DNA of 32,718 nt from Actinomycetota bacterium (GTDB lineage Bacteria > Actinomycetota > AC-67), in assembly GCA_020201525.1 (NCBI GenBank), contig JAIVGO010000009.1, forward strand, positions 1-32,718. The letters are read 5' to 3'. The position numbers were made by a program, and so were the translations under genes. The notes beneath the pieces were generated by a model, which was given only the letters and a program-made list of their open reading frames with translations, searched no databases and was not told the origin of the DNA. This document shows positions 7,255 to 15,621 of this stretch, piece by piece. Numbering within the stretch: the stretch's first letter is position 1; every line of letters begins with the position of its first letter.

Positions 7255-8213
7255 TACGCGACCTTGATCCGCGGGTCGACGATCGCGTACGTGAGGTCGC
7301 GCAACACGTAGCTCACCACGAGCAACGTGCTGGCGATCATCACGCCCGCCTGCACGATCGGATAGTCCTTCGCGATGGCCGCCTGGAAGGTGAACTGGCC
7401 GATGCCGGGCCAGCTGAAGACCTGCTCGATCACGAGCGCGCCGCCGACGAGCGTCGCGAGGATGCCGCCCAGCGCGGTCACGACCGGGATGAGCGAGTTA
7501 CGGAGGGCATGCACGTAGACGACGACCCGCTCGCGCAAGCCCTTCGCGTGCGCGGTGCGGATGTAGTCCTGGCCGAGCACGTCGAGGGTCTCCGTACGCA
7601 GGATGCGCGAGTAGTTCGCGATGCCGACCAGCGCGAGCACGAACGCCGGCAACAGGATGTGCTTCAGCCGGTCCATGAGGTCCAGCTGGTCCTTGCCGAC
7701 GGTGAGCATCCCCTGGCTCGGTAGCCAGCGGAGGCCGATCGCGAACAGGATGATGAGGACCTGGCCGAGCCAGAACGCCGGGACCGCGTGGCCGGCCACG
7801 CCGAACACGCGGATGGCGCCGTCGGCCCAGCTTCCGCGCCTCAGCGCCGCGACCACCCCAAGCGGTACGCCGATGATCAGCTGGAGCATGAGCGCGGTGA
7901 CCGCGAGCTGCAGCGTGTTCGGAAGCCGCTCGAGGATCATCGTCCCGGCCTCGCGGTGATAGATGAGCGACTCGCCGAAGTTGAGCCGCACCGCGTTGGA
8001 GAGCCAGTCCACGTACTGGAGCGGGATCGGCTTGTCGAGCCCGTACGCATGGAGCAGGCGGAGGTAGTCGTCCTGCGTGAAGTCCTTGATCCCGAACGTG
8101 AAGAGGCGGATCGGATCGCCCGGCGAGAGGCGCGCGATCGCGAACGTGATGATCGAGATGCCGATGAGCGTGGGGATCGCGTAGAGCGCCCGCCGGATCA
8201 GGAAATTCCGCAT
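7254..8213 (-). CDS. Peptide ABC transporter permease, DppB/OppB type
   Basis: The 319-residue permease begins FLIRRALYAIPTLIGISIITF, a typical DppB first helix. It continues with RLSPGDPIR, the long extracytoplasmic loop ending in LNFGESLIYHREAGTMILERLPNTL, and an EAA loop DYIRTAHAKGLRERVVVYVHALRNSLIPV. It ends DLTYAIVDPRIKVA. The start at 8213 is fixed by a strong GGAGG at 8222-8218, four bases before the ATG; the frame stays open upstream but that part is an antisense shadow. It pairs with the DppC-type gene to form the membrane channel. Confidence 0.94.
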   Translation of the reverse strand: MRNFLIRRALYAIPTLIGISIITFAIARLSPGDPIRLFTFGIKDFTQDDYLRLLHAYGLDKPIPLQYVDWLSNAVRLNFGESLIYHREAGTMILERLPNTLQLAVTALMLQLIIGVPLGVVAALRRGSWADGAIRVFGVAGHAVPAFWLGQVLIILFAIGLRWLPSQGMLTVGKDQLDLMDRLKHILLPAFVLALVGIANYSRILRTETLDVLGQDYIRTAHAKGLRERVVVYVHALRNSLIPVVTALGGILATLVGGALVIEQVFSWPGIGQFTFQAAIAKDYPIVQAGVMIASTLLVVSYVLRDLTYAIVDPRIKVA

Positions 8214-8232
8214 CGCGCCTCCGTCGCGAGGA

Positions 8233-8258
8233 GAGGGGCGCCCGTGAGGGCGCCCCTC
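8233..8258. promoter_or_regulatory. Intercistronic hairpin between binding-protein and permease genes
   Basis: GAGGGGCGCCC (8233-8243) and GGGCGCCCCTC (8248-8258) form a perfect 11-base stem with a 4-base loop. It lies in the 52-base gap after the binding-protein stop and before the permease GGAGG. No U-run follows on the leftward strand. In binding-protein-dependent importers such hairpins commonly protect the upstream message or partly terminate, so that more binding protein than permease is made; that role is inferred here. Confidence 0.6.
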
Positions 8259-8265
8259 CCGATCG

Positions 8266-9978
8266 TTACTTCTTGATCCACCACTCGTTGACGTTGTAGA
8301 TCGCGCTGAACGAACCCGGCTTGAAGCTCTGCAGCGACTGCTGCGAGACCGCAAGCACGTTGTTCGCGTAGCCGAAGTTGTACGGCTGGTTCTCGTTGAG
8401 GATCTTGTTGAACGTCTCGTACTGCTTCTTGCGCGACGCGACGGTGCAGTCACCGTTCGACGGGTTCCGGGCTTCCTCGATCGCCTTGTCCATCGCCGGG
8501 TCCTTGAAGTACGTGAAGCCGAAGCCTTCGACCTTCTTGGCCGGGTCCGGGATCTGGCTCGAGTGCCAGATCGAGTACGGGTCGGGCTCGGCCCCGAGCG
8601 ACCAGCCGATGATCGTCGCTTCGAGCGTCGAGTCACCCGTCGTGAGCTTGGTCACGAGGCCCTGGAACGCTTCCGGCGCCGCCTTGGCGTTGATGCCGAG
8701 CTGCTTGTACTGCTCGGCCGCGACCGTGGCGAGCGTCTCACGCTCCGTGTTCCCCGAGTTCGTCGAGATCGTCAGGTTGAACTTCTTGCCTGCGGCGTTC
8801 TGGAGGATGCCATCCGGGCCCGGGGTCCAGCCGGCGTCCTTGAGGAGCGACTGGGCCTTGGCCTTGTCGTACTTGTACTGCTCGAGCTGCACGCCGGTCG
8901 GGTACGCCCACTGGACCGGCACGTGGTGCGAGACCTGCTTCGTCGCCTCACCGAAGACGACGGCCTTGATGACCTGGTCCATGTCGATGCCGTACGCGAG
9001 CGCCTGGCGCACGCGCTTGTCGGCCAGACCGACCGCGGTCGGGCTGGCGGTGTTCCAGCCGATGAACGTGTAGCCGAGGTTCTGGTACTTGTCGATCTTC
9101 ACCGTCGCGACGGTCTGGACGTCGGCGAGGTCCTTCGCCTGGATCGTGCCCCAGGTGATCTCGCCGGTCTTGAGGCCGTTCGTGATCGCCGTTTGGTTGG
9201 CGACGACCTTGTAGACGTACTGGTCGATGTTCGGCGCGCCCTGCCAGTAGGTGGCGTTCTTGTCCAGGATGACCTGGTCACCCTTGCGCCACTCGGTGAA
9301 CTTGAACGGACCGCTCACGACCGTCGGGTTCGTGTTCTCCGGTGCCGTGTCGATCTCGTCCTTCGAGCTGTCGGTGACGTACTTGCCGAAGACCTGCGTC
9401 GGCAGCGTGTAGCCGATCAGGTCGATGATGGCCGAGCACGAGACCTTCGCCATCGTGACGGTCCACTTCTTGTTGTTCGCCGGATCGATCGCGACGCCGC
9501 TGATCGACGTCGCCTTGCCGTCCGAGTAGTCCGTGAATCCGACGACGTCCTTGAACGTCGACTTGCGGACGGTCTTCTTGCTCTTGCCGACGGCCTTGAG
9601 GCCGGTGAGCCAGTCGTCCGCGATGAGCGGCTTGCCGTCGGACCACACGGCCTTCGCGTTCATCTCGAACGTGTACTTGAGGCTGTCCGATGAGACGGTC
9701 GCGCTCGCGAGCCGAGGCTTGGGCTCCCCGGTCTTGTAGTCGACCTGCAGGATGTTGTCGTAGATCAGCCCGGTGATCCGGCCCGACGCCGTGTCGTTCA
9801 CGAGCACCGGCTGCATCGTCGCGATGTCCGAGATCGTGGCCTCGATGACCCGGCCACCCTGTTGCGGTTTCTCGGTCGCCGCCACCGAGGGCGACGCACC
9901 GCCACCGGGTGTGCCGCTGGAGCTACAGGAAACGGCCACCAGCATGGCCGCGCCAAGGACCGCTACTAGTCGCCGCAT
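8266..9978 (-). CDS. Peptide ABC transporter substrate-binding lipoprotein (SBP family 5)
   Basis: The 570-residue extracytoplasmic binding protein starts MRRLVAVLGAAMLVAVSC, a lipoprotein signal with a lipidated Cys18, then a Ser/Gly/Pro-rich tether. The SBP_bac_5 fold follows: GLIYDNILQVDYKTGEPKPRLA near the front, the VWSDGKPLIADDWL signature, and VSGPFKFTEWRKGDQVILDKNATYW. Later come DKRVRQALAYGIDMDQVIKAV and GWSLGAEPDPYSIW. The ATG at 9978 is preferred because it sits directly before the lipoprotein signal; a G-rich stretch lies about 9 bases upstream. An ATG at 9996 would add six residues. It delivers peptides or a similar ligand to the two downstream permeases. Confidence 0.93.
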   Translation of the reverse strand: MRRLVAVLGAAMLVAVSCSSSGTPGGGASPSVAATEKPQQGGRVIEATISDIATMQPVLVNDTASGRITGLIYDNILQVDYKTGEPKPRLASATVSSDSLKYTFEMNAKAVWSDGKPLIADDWLTGLKAVGKSKKTVRKSTFKDVVGFTDYSDGKATSISGVAIDPANNKKWTVTMAKVSCSAIIDLIGYTLPTQVFGKYVTDSSKDEIDTAPENTNPTVVSGPFKFTEWRKGDQVILDKNATYWQGAPNIDQYVYKVVANQTAITNGLKTGEITWGTIQAKDLADVQTVATVKIDKYQNLGYTFIGWNTASPTAVGLADKRVRQALAYGIDMDQVIKAVVFGEATKQVSHHVPVQWAYPTGVQLEQYKYDKAKAQSLLKDAGWTPGPDGILQNAAGKKFNLTISTNSGNTERETLATVAAEQYKQLGINAKAAPEAFQGLVTKLTTGDSTLEATIIGWSLGAEPDPYSIWHSSQIPDPAKKVEGFGFTYFKDPAMDKAIEEARNPSNGDCTVASRKKQYETFNKILNENQPYNFGYANNVLAVSQQSLQSFKPGSFSAIYNVNEWWIKK

Positions 9979-10211
9979 TGACTCACAACCCCCCATCGCC
10001 CAATTCGTATCCGGCGATACTTCTGGTACGCGGGACACTAGCGGACCGTTCATTCAGCGGCCACGATTTCGGGTCCGATGGCGCTTGCGCATGGCGCGAC
10101 AGGCAGGGTCTGCCCGCTTTTCGGACACCGGCTCGCGGGCCGGCCACAGGACCAACCTCATACGGATGGGGGACGTCATCGCGAGGGCTGCGTCGCCAGA
10201 CTTGGCGTTGC

Positions 10212-10646
10212 GTGGATGGGTTCTTCCGCCGGGACGGCGGTCAGTCATTGGTCGAGCTTGCCTTGACCTTGCCGCTGCTCGTCTTCGCGATCCTCGGCGG
10301 CGCCGATATGGCCCGGGCGTTCGCTCTCCAGATCGCGGTCGAGAACGGGTCGCGCGCCGGCGCGGAGTCCTACGCGATCGACTCCACACCGACGAACGCC
10401 GAAGCCCAGACGGCGGTCATCAACGAGATCAACCGCACGCCGACCGCGAACGCGTCGGCGTCGAACGTCACGGTCCTCAAGAAACAAGCTGACGGGACCA
10501 CCAACTGCGTGAGCCCGCCGACCGTCGCGACCCCGTGCTTCGTGTCGGTGCGCGTCCAGTACGGCTGGTCGACGGTCATCGCCTGGCCGATCGTGCCGAA
10601 CGGCGGGACGTTCGACCGGACGACGACGATCCGGACGTTCTATTGA
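10212..10646 (+). CDS. TadE-like membrane-anchored protein (first of four)
   Basis: About 144 residues. The N-terminus RRDGGQSLVELALTLPLLVFAIL is a class III prepilin-like motif (GG, then Q at +1 and E at +5) followed by a single TM. This is the pattern of TadE minor pseudopilins, processed by the TadV/CpaA peptidase. A short extracytoplasmic domain with two Cys (NCVSPP, PCFVSV) follows. The frame is open upstream to 9909, but that part overlaps the divergent lipoprotein gene and is not supported. GTG 10212 is the nearest plausible start and has no clear Shine-Dalgarno, so the start is uncertain. Its TGA overlaps the next ATG (TGATG). Confidence 0.8.
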   Translation: MDGFFRRDGGQSLVELALTLPLLVFAILGGADMARAFALQIAVENGSRAGAESYAIDSTPTNAEAQTAVINEINRTPTANASASNVTVLKKQADGTTNCVSPPTVATPCFVSVRVQYGWSTVIAWPIVPNGGTFDRTTTIRTFY

Positions 10647-11113
10647 TGCTGACGCGACACCTCCGGCTCCGTGGGTTCCACCGCGACGACCGCGCGCAGG
10701 CGCTGGTCGAGTTCGCGCTCACGCTCCCGATCTTTCTGCTCCTCGTGACCGGCATCTTCGACGTGGCCCGAGCGGTCTGGCAGGAGAACACGCTCGCGTA
10801 CGCATCGCGTGAGGGCACGCGCTACGCGATCGTCCACGGCGCGTCGGGAAACCCGATCGTCGGACCGTGCACCAACTGCGTGGACCCGGTGTCCAACAAC
10901 CTCTCCAACGTCGTGAGCGCGGTCACTTCGAACGCCGTCGGCGTGTACAACATCACCGTCACGGTCGACTACCCCGACGGCGGCAACCAGCGCAACCAGC
11001 GCGTGACCGTCGACGCCACCGCGCCATTCACGCCGCTGCCCTCGCAGTACCTGCTCGGCGGCGCATTCCAGCTCACGCTTCGCGGGGGCTCGCAGCTGGT
11101 GATCCAGCGGTGA
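10646..11113 (+). CDS. TadE-like membrane-anchored protein (second)
   Basis: The 155-residue protein has HRDDRAQALVEFALTLPIFLLLVTGIFDVARAVW. This is a TadE signature with a hydrophobic helix and the E at +5, although the residue before the predicted cleavage is Ala instead of Gly. The sequence TLAYASREGTRYAIVHGA follows, as in TadE (PF07811-like) proteins. A CTNC pair near residue 73 may form a disulphide. The ATG overlaps the previous stop by one base, and the TGA overlaps the next GTG (GTGA), so the first three genes form one translationally coupled operon. Confidence 0.85.
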   Translation: MLTRHLRLRGFHRDDRAQALVEFALTLPIFLLLVTGIFDVARAVWQENTLAYASREGTRYAIVHGASGNPIVGPCTNCVDPVSNNLSNVVSAVTSNAVGVYNITVTVDYPDGGNQRNQRVTVDATAPFTPLPSQYLLGGAFQLTLRGGSQLVIQR

Positions 11114-12441
11114 GGCGGTTCCTCGGGCCGCGGGCGGAGGGCGGGCAGGCCCTCGTGATGGTCGCGATCGTCTTCATGGCCCTCATGTTCGTCGTCGGCC
11201 TCGCGGTCGACGCGGGCCAGCTGTTCGCGTCGAAGCGCACCCAGCAGGAGGCCGCCGATGCCGCCGCGTTCGCGGGGGCGGTGGTCATCTACCAGGGCGG
11301 CACGGTGCTCCAGGCGACGCAGGCGGCGATCGACGACGCGTCGAAGAACGGATTCGTGAACGGGACCAACAGCACGACCGTCACGGTGAACGGGGCGGCG
11401 ACGGCCTCCTCGAACGGCCCGACCGCGGGCCTGTACGTGAGCGAGAGCCCGGTCCAGCACGTCGAGGTCGTGATCGTGCGGCAGGTGAAGACGACCCTCG
11501 TGCCGGCGGAAGCGGCGTTCAACCCGGTCCGCGCCCGCGGTGTCGCAGGAGCCGAGTCGCTCAACAACGGCTACCCGATCATGGCCCTCGGCACGAGCTG
11601 CGCGTCCGCCGCGCTGACGGTGTCCTCGAACGAGAACATCCACGTGTACGGCGGCGGGATCATCTCCAACTCCTGCAACTCGGCGGGGGTCAGTGGCTTC
11701 AGCTCCGGACAGGACCTCCAGATCTGCAACACGCCGCCGGCCGCGTGCACGCCGAACAGCTACACGTTCGGGGTCGTCGGCGGGACGACCGGTAACTCGT
11801 TCCCAGCGGGCGTCACCGTGCAGACCGGGATCACCGCGGTCGCGGACCCGTTCGCCGGATATCCGAAACCCGATGGCAAGAGCTACAACGGGACGAGCAA
11901 TCTGCCCACCGACCCGGCGAAGATCAACTCGGGGAACACCGCGGTCGAGGGGATCTACTCGTCGACGAACATCAACGGGAAGCAGCTGTGTCACGGCATC
12001 TACATCCTCAAAGGGATCGGATTCAGCGGCGTCACGCGCGATACGAACGCGGCGCACACCGACCCGAACACCGGGACCGCGTGCGACGGCAACGTCCTGC
12101 TCTACAACGCGATGAGCGCGTACCCAGCATCGACCGGAAGCTGCTCGGGTACCGGCGGCGACTCGACGATCCGGCCGATGACGGCCGGCGTGTACGCGTA
12201 CATGAGCGTCTATCAGGACCCCGCGTGTACCGCGAGCCTCTCCGCAAGCGGCAGCGAGACGCTGGATGCGAGCGGCACGCTCTACCTGCCGAACGGCACG
12301 ATCGATCTGAACGGCAACCCGGCGACGGTCCTTGGTGGCCAGCTCATCGCGAAGCAGATCAACGTCCAGAACGGCAACCTGACGGTCACGTACTCGCCGG
12401 GCACGACCGCCCTCCCCCGGCTCCCGCGGCTCGCCGAATAG
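11110..12441 (+). CDS. TadG-like protein with beta-helix-type C-terminal region
   Basis: The 443-residue protein starts RAEGGQALVMVAIVFMALMF, then GLAVDAGQLFASKRTQQEAADAAAFAGA, the PF13400 (Flp pilus-assembly TadE/G-like) signature with one N-terminal TM. The extracytoplasmic part is rich in Gly, Ser, Thr and Asn. It ends with SETLDASGTLYLPNG, TIDLNGNPATVLGGQLIA, INVQNGNLTVTYSPG, which resembles the parallel beta-helix seen in large pilus-locus surface proteins. Eight or more cysteines suggest disulphides outside the cell. No VWA domain (MIDAS DxSxS) is visible. The start GTG is coupled to the previous gene by GTGA. Confidence 0.82.
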   Translation: MRRFLGPRAEGGQALVMVAIVFMALMFVVGLAVDAGQLFASKRTQQEAADAAAFAGAVVIYQGGTVLQATQAAIDDASKNGFVNGTNSTTVTVNGAATASSNGPTAGLYVSESPVQHVEVVIVRQVKTTLVPAEAAFNPVRARGVAGAESLNNGYPIMALGTSCASAALTVSSNENIHVYGGGIISNSCNSAGVSGFSSGQDLQICNTPPAACTPNSYTFGVVGGTTGNSFPAGVTVQTGITAVADPFAGYPKPDGKSYNGTSNLPTDPAKINSGNTAVEGIYSSTNINGKQLCHGIYILKGIGFSGVTRDTNAAHTDPNTGTACDGNVLLYNAMSAYPASTGSCSGTGGDSTIRPMTAGVYAYMSVYQDPACTASLSASGSETLDASGTLYLPNGTIDLNGNPATVLGGQLIAKQINVQNGNLTVTYSPGTTALPRLPRLAE

Positions 12442-12519
12442 CGGTCAAACCAGTACCACCGATGACCCGTTTGGTACCAGTTGCTCACCGCCGTGACCCC
12501 ACAAGCACCCGGGCGTTCA

Positions 12520-12534
12520 TACACTCGGTGACCC
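12520..12534 (+). promoter_or_regulatory. Possible promoter and repeat before the large TadG-like gene
   Basis: The 94-base gap between the two TadG-like genes holds a TACACT box (12520-12525) 10 bases before the ATG. It also holds three copies of (A/G)TGACCC at 12462-12468, 12493-12499 and 12528-12534. There is no clear Shine-Dalgarno. These could be an internal promoter with operator half-sites; support is limited to spacing and similarity. Confidence 0.25.
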
Positions 12535-12535
12535 A

Positions 12536-14596
12536 ATGAGCTCGCGCCCGAGCATCCCCGTTCGCAGCGCGCACGCCGACGAAGGCGGCCAGACGATCGT
12601 GCTCGTCGCGCTCCTGTTCGTCCTCCTGATGGGCTTCGCCGCGCTGTCCCTCGATGTCGGCCGCTTCTACGCCGAGCGTCGGTACCTCCAGAGCGCCGTC
12701 GACAGCGCCGCGCTCGCGTGCGCGCGCGCGTACAGCCAGAGCGGCACCGTCCAGAGCGCCTGGAACGCCGCCGACAACACCCTGCAGCTCTTCAACCTGA
12801 AGGCGAACCCGATCGGCGCAGCGATCACGTACCCCGGCGCCGGCGACCAGGTGAACGGGTACAACGCGACGCTCAGCTACGCCGACAACATCGTGGCGGA
12901 CCAGAACCTGATCGGCGGGATCAAGCCAATCACGTCGCCGCTCGGCTGCCGGGTCGCGATCACCGCGAACGTGGACACATATTTCATCAAGCTGGTGCAG
13001 CCGAACCTGACCCAGATCAACACGGTCACGAAGGCGTACGCGACGTCGAAGGGCGGGTTCCTCCCCTCGGTCACCTACAAGTACTCGAACGGCCCCGGCC
13101 CCGGCGACGGCAACACCAACAACTTCATCGACTGGACCATGCATGAGACCCAGGACTGGCAGTGCACGACCACGTCGGACAGCGGGTGCAGCGACGCGAC
13201 TCCGAGCAGCCCCGGCCGGGAGCACACGCTGTTCGGCGCCGGCGCGAAGGCCACGAACGACTCGTCCTTCCGCGGCTACATCGCCCTCGACATCCGCGAC
13301 TTCCAGTACACCGACGCCGGCGGCAACCCGATCCACACCGCGTACAACGGGCTGGTCGGTAACGAGTCGGTGAACACCCTGAAGGCCTTCGAGGCCCAGT
13401 GGATCGGCGCGGGCTACCCGGGACCCGACCTCTGCGTCGTTGACCCGGCAAACCTCGATCCGTGCGGTGAGGTCGCCGCGTTGAACGGGTCGAGCTCCGG
13501 CATCTTCGTCGACGAGTACGACCAGTTCTTCCGGGTCGGGGACACTCTCCTGCTGCAGCTCTACGACGGCACGGTGAAGAGCATCCCGGACTTCACGATT
13601 GCGGCGCCGAACCTCACCGTTCCGTCGAGCGGCGCGATCGCCTCGTCGACGGTCGCCTACACGATGAACCCGCAGTTCAAGGCCTCGGGGTCGGTCATCA
13701 ACACCGAGCTCTGGTACGACAACGGCTTCGTCACCGGCGTGCCCGGGGCGCCAGCGGCGGGGGATCAGTCGGGCACGAATCCGTTCATGAGCGGGGCGAC
13801 CTCCACGTGCTCGGGTCTCGGCCCATACACGTGCGGGACGTTCACCAACAACCCGACGCCGGCCAACGTCAGCTCGTACAACCAAAGCTGGTCCGGAATG
13901 ACCGCGAGCGGCGCCCAGAAGGGCATCTACCTCGCCTGGCTGCGGGGGAACGCGACGGCGCCGTACGACCAGCGCACCCACGACTCGCTCGTGACTCTCA
14001 CCGCGAACGGCCAGACCCGCGACTTCAACCTGACGAGCTCGACCGGGACGATCACCGTGGGGACCGACAGCGCGCCGGCCGACTTCCCGATCAAGGTCCG
14101 GACCGGGACCGGGAGCACCCAGTGGAACGGCGGCTCGAGCAGCGTCCACCTCACCTGGGAGCGCTGCCCGTCGTACATCGACCCGATCACGGGCGCCCTG
14201 ACGTTCCAGATGATCTGCAAGATCAACGGGGCCCCGGCTCCGACGGGGGTGGACGTGAGCGTCGGCAGCGGCACGTCGACCGAGGCGACGTTCAACGTCG
14301 ACACGAGCGGGGCCCTCCCCAACAAGATCTACACCGGCTGGGTCCGGGGGTTCGGCCGCGATTCGAGCGGCAATCCGGTGAACCACCTCGTCCAGGTCAA
14401 AGTCCAGTACCTCATCGCCGGCGCCGGCGGGGCAACGCAGTACGTCGACATCCTCGGCTACGCGGCGTTCCGGATCACCGCTGTGGACAGCAACGACGTG
14501 AGCGGCGTCGCCATCAGCAAGACCGTGTACGACCCGAACGATCCGCTCCTCGCGATCGCGAAGAAGATCCGCCTCGTGCCGTGGGAGACACCCTAG
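12536..14596 (+). CDS. Large TadG-like surface protein
   Basis: The 686-residue protein starts HADEGGQTIVLVALLFVLLMGF, then AALSLDVGRFYAERRYLQSAVDSAALACARA, again the PF13400 TadE/G-like anchor with a GG before the helix. The long extracytoplasmic part (about residues 60-686) has all-beta character. It contains paired short cysteine spacings (QDWQCTTTSDSGC, CSGLGPYTC, C..FQMIC) and C-terminal Ig-like strands (VDVSVGSGTSTEATFNVDTSG, YTGWVRGFGRDSSGNPV). It probably sits on the cell face as part of, or alongside, the Tad pilus. No adhesin motif or catalytic site is recognisable. The ATG at 12536 immediately precedes the anchor. Confidence 0.82.
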   Translation: MSSRPSIPVRSAHADEGGQTIVLVALLFVLLMGFAALSLDVGRFYAERRYLQSAVDSAALACARAYSQSGTVQSAWNAADNTLQLFNLKANPIGAAITYPGAGDQVNGYNATLSYADNIVADQNLIGGIKPITSPLGCRVAITANVDTYFIKLVQPNLTQINTVTKAYATSKGGFLPSVTYKYSNGPGPGDGNTNNFIDWTMHETQDWQCTTTSDSGCSDATPSSPGREHTLFGAGAKATNDSSFRGYIALDIRDFQYTDAGGNPIHTAYNGLVGNESVNTLKAFEAQWIGAGYPGPDLCVVDPANLDPCGEVAALNGSSSGIFVDEYDQFFRVGDTLLLQLYDGTVKSIPDFTIAAPNLTVPSSGAIASSTVAYTMNPQFKASGSVINTELWYDNGFVTGVPGAPAAGDQSGTNPFMSGATSTCSGLGPYTCGTFTNNPTPANVSSYNQSWSGMTASGAQKGIYLAWLRGNATAPYDQRTHDSLVTLTANGQTRDFNLTSSTGTITVGTDSAPADFPIKVRTGTGSTQWNGGSSSVHLTWERCPSYIDPITGALTFQMICKINGAPAPTGVDVSVGSGTSTEATFNVDTSGALPNKIYTGWVRGFGRDSSGNPVNHLVQVKVQYLIAGAGGATQYVDILGYAAFRITAVDSNDVSGVAISKTVYDPNDPLLAIAKKIRLVPWETP

Positions 14597-14855
14597 CCTG
14601 CACCGTCACCAAGATGCCGGCACGTTCACGCGGGCCGGTCGCAATCCAATAGCCGCGTCGAAGCGGTGCAGCGCGGCAATACCGCCAGCCGATCGCCACC
14701 CGTTGCGCCATGTGGTCCGGTCGCGCCAATCTGGCACTAGGGCGAGCGTGTATTTCCGCAAGTCGTGACACGGATCGCCAACGGAGTTTCGCTCGGCTCA
14801 AGAGAAGGCCTATGAGACGCCGAGGGGATCCGCGAACAACTCGCTGCGATCGCTC

Positions 14856-15371
14856 TCAGCGTTTGGTTATCTCGCCGGACTGCCTCAGCGTTGCCTCGAA
14901 GGCTAAACGCAACGGGTCATGATCGTCGCGCGCGAGCATTTGGATCGGGAGAAGCATCAACCCCACAATTGTGCCCACTGTGACGACGATCCACAGCAGC
15001 GCGGACTGCGTTGCCGCGGCAGGCAGGACCAGAAGCGACAGCCCGACGAAGAACAGGACCGCTATCGCACGCGAGATCCGGACCGCCGGGTGCAGTGCAA
15101 ACTCAACTGATACCTCAGATCCGGCGCCGTCAGGCCTCACGTTGCCGTGAAGCACAAGAATCCGCGGCCTCGTCCCGAACCCTCGAGAACGACGCACGCT
15201 GAACGAGCGATCAACTCGGGTCTCACCGACTAGCGGCAGCACCGTTCGATCGGTCAACGAGAATCCCGCGGCAGATCCCGGGCTCGCCGAAGCGGCGATA
15301 GACGCGATCACCTGTCGGGCGGTGCCGCCACGGCACCGTGAAGTGTCGTTGTCATCCGATGTTGAAACCAC
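14856..15371 (-). CDS. Two-TM protein, paralogue of the RHS-coupled gene; possible orphan immunity protein
   Basis: Up to 171 residues. The core RSFSVRRSRGF... ILVLHGNVRPDGAGSEV... FALHPAVRI (about 56-99) is followed by two TM helices (about 102-120 and 125-145) and a short cytoplasmic tail. The same order of motifs (SFRLRRAR... LHASG... G... HP, two TM, tail) is seen in the 163-residue gene next to the RHS stop, so I judge the two homologous. They resemble a broad uncharacterised family with the FRLRRRxRYRNSF... LxG... HPFV pattern. The start is uncertain: GTG 15371 lies 14 bases after the stop of a broken HEFGH fragment, and a GTG at residue 21 is an alternative. Composition is lower in G+C than flanking genes (36/60 at 14881-14940). 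Confidence 0.65.
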   Translation of the reverse strand: MVSTSDDNDTSRCRGGTARQVIASIAASASPGSAAGFSLTDRTVLPLVGETRVDRSFSVRRSRGFGTRPRILVLHGNVRPDGAGSEVSVEFALHPAVRISRAIAVLFFVGLSLLVLPAAATQSALLWIVVTVGTIVGLMLLPIQMLARDDHDPLRLAFEATLRQSGEITKR

Positions 15372-15385
15372 CGAAGTAGCTCAGG

Positions 15386-15501
15386 TCATCCGATCCAGCG
15401 CAACCCGCGCTGGAGCGCCACGTACGCGAGGAGGTAAAGGATTCCTAGCGGGCTCGCCTGCTGGACGTGACCGAACTCGTGGCTCAGTGTGGCATTGGGT
15501 C
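15386..15501 (-). pseudogene. Remnant of a metallopeptidase-like tip (HEFGH)
   Basis: Reading leftward, one frame gives GPNATLSHEFGHVQQASP, then LGILYLLAYVALQRGLRWIG and a TGA at 15388-15386. HEFGHVQQ followed by LGxLYLxAY resembles the HExxH domains found at the ends of some RHS and related secreted proteins. An in-frame TGA lies about 15 codons before the NATLS stretch and no start is evident. A second HExxH (HEIAH, 15546-15532) lies just upstream in another frame, ending in its own stop. This looks like a decayed orphan C-terminal cassette. The family assignment is from memory of the motif only. Confidence 0.45.
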
Positions 15502-15621
15502 CGTGCCGATGTCGATCCGATGGGCAGCGAGGTGCGCAATCTCATGCAGCGATGCAGGTCATTCGGAGTGGAAGGGACATAGGAGCGGCTTCGATGCCTG
15601 GTCCCCAGGATCAGACTTCGG

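Noticed and set aside
10102..10118. Terminator-like hairpin GGCAG-GGT-CTGCC with CGCTTTT after it
   Set aside because: No gene reads into it from the left; a 5-base stem is weak, and a leader attenuator role could not be supported.
9909..10211. Upstream extension of the first TadE-like gene
   Set aside because: It would overlap the start of the divergent binding-protein gene and adds Arg/Trp-rich sequence with no pilin-like character.
12485..14386. 633-residue leftward open frame
   Set aside because: Antisense of the large TadG-like gene in GC-rich sequence; Val/Arg/Gly/Asp-rich with no motif.
14597..14855. Short open frames in the gap after the large TadG-like gene
   Set aside because: Arg/Ser-rich, no ribosome binding site, no recognisable motif.
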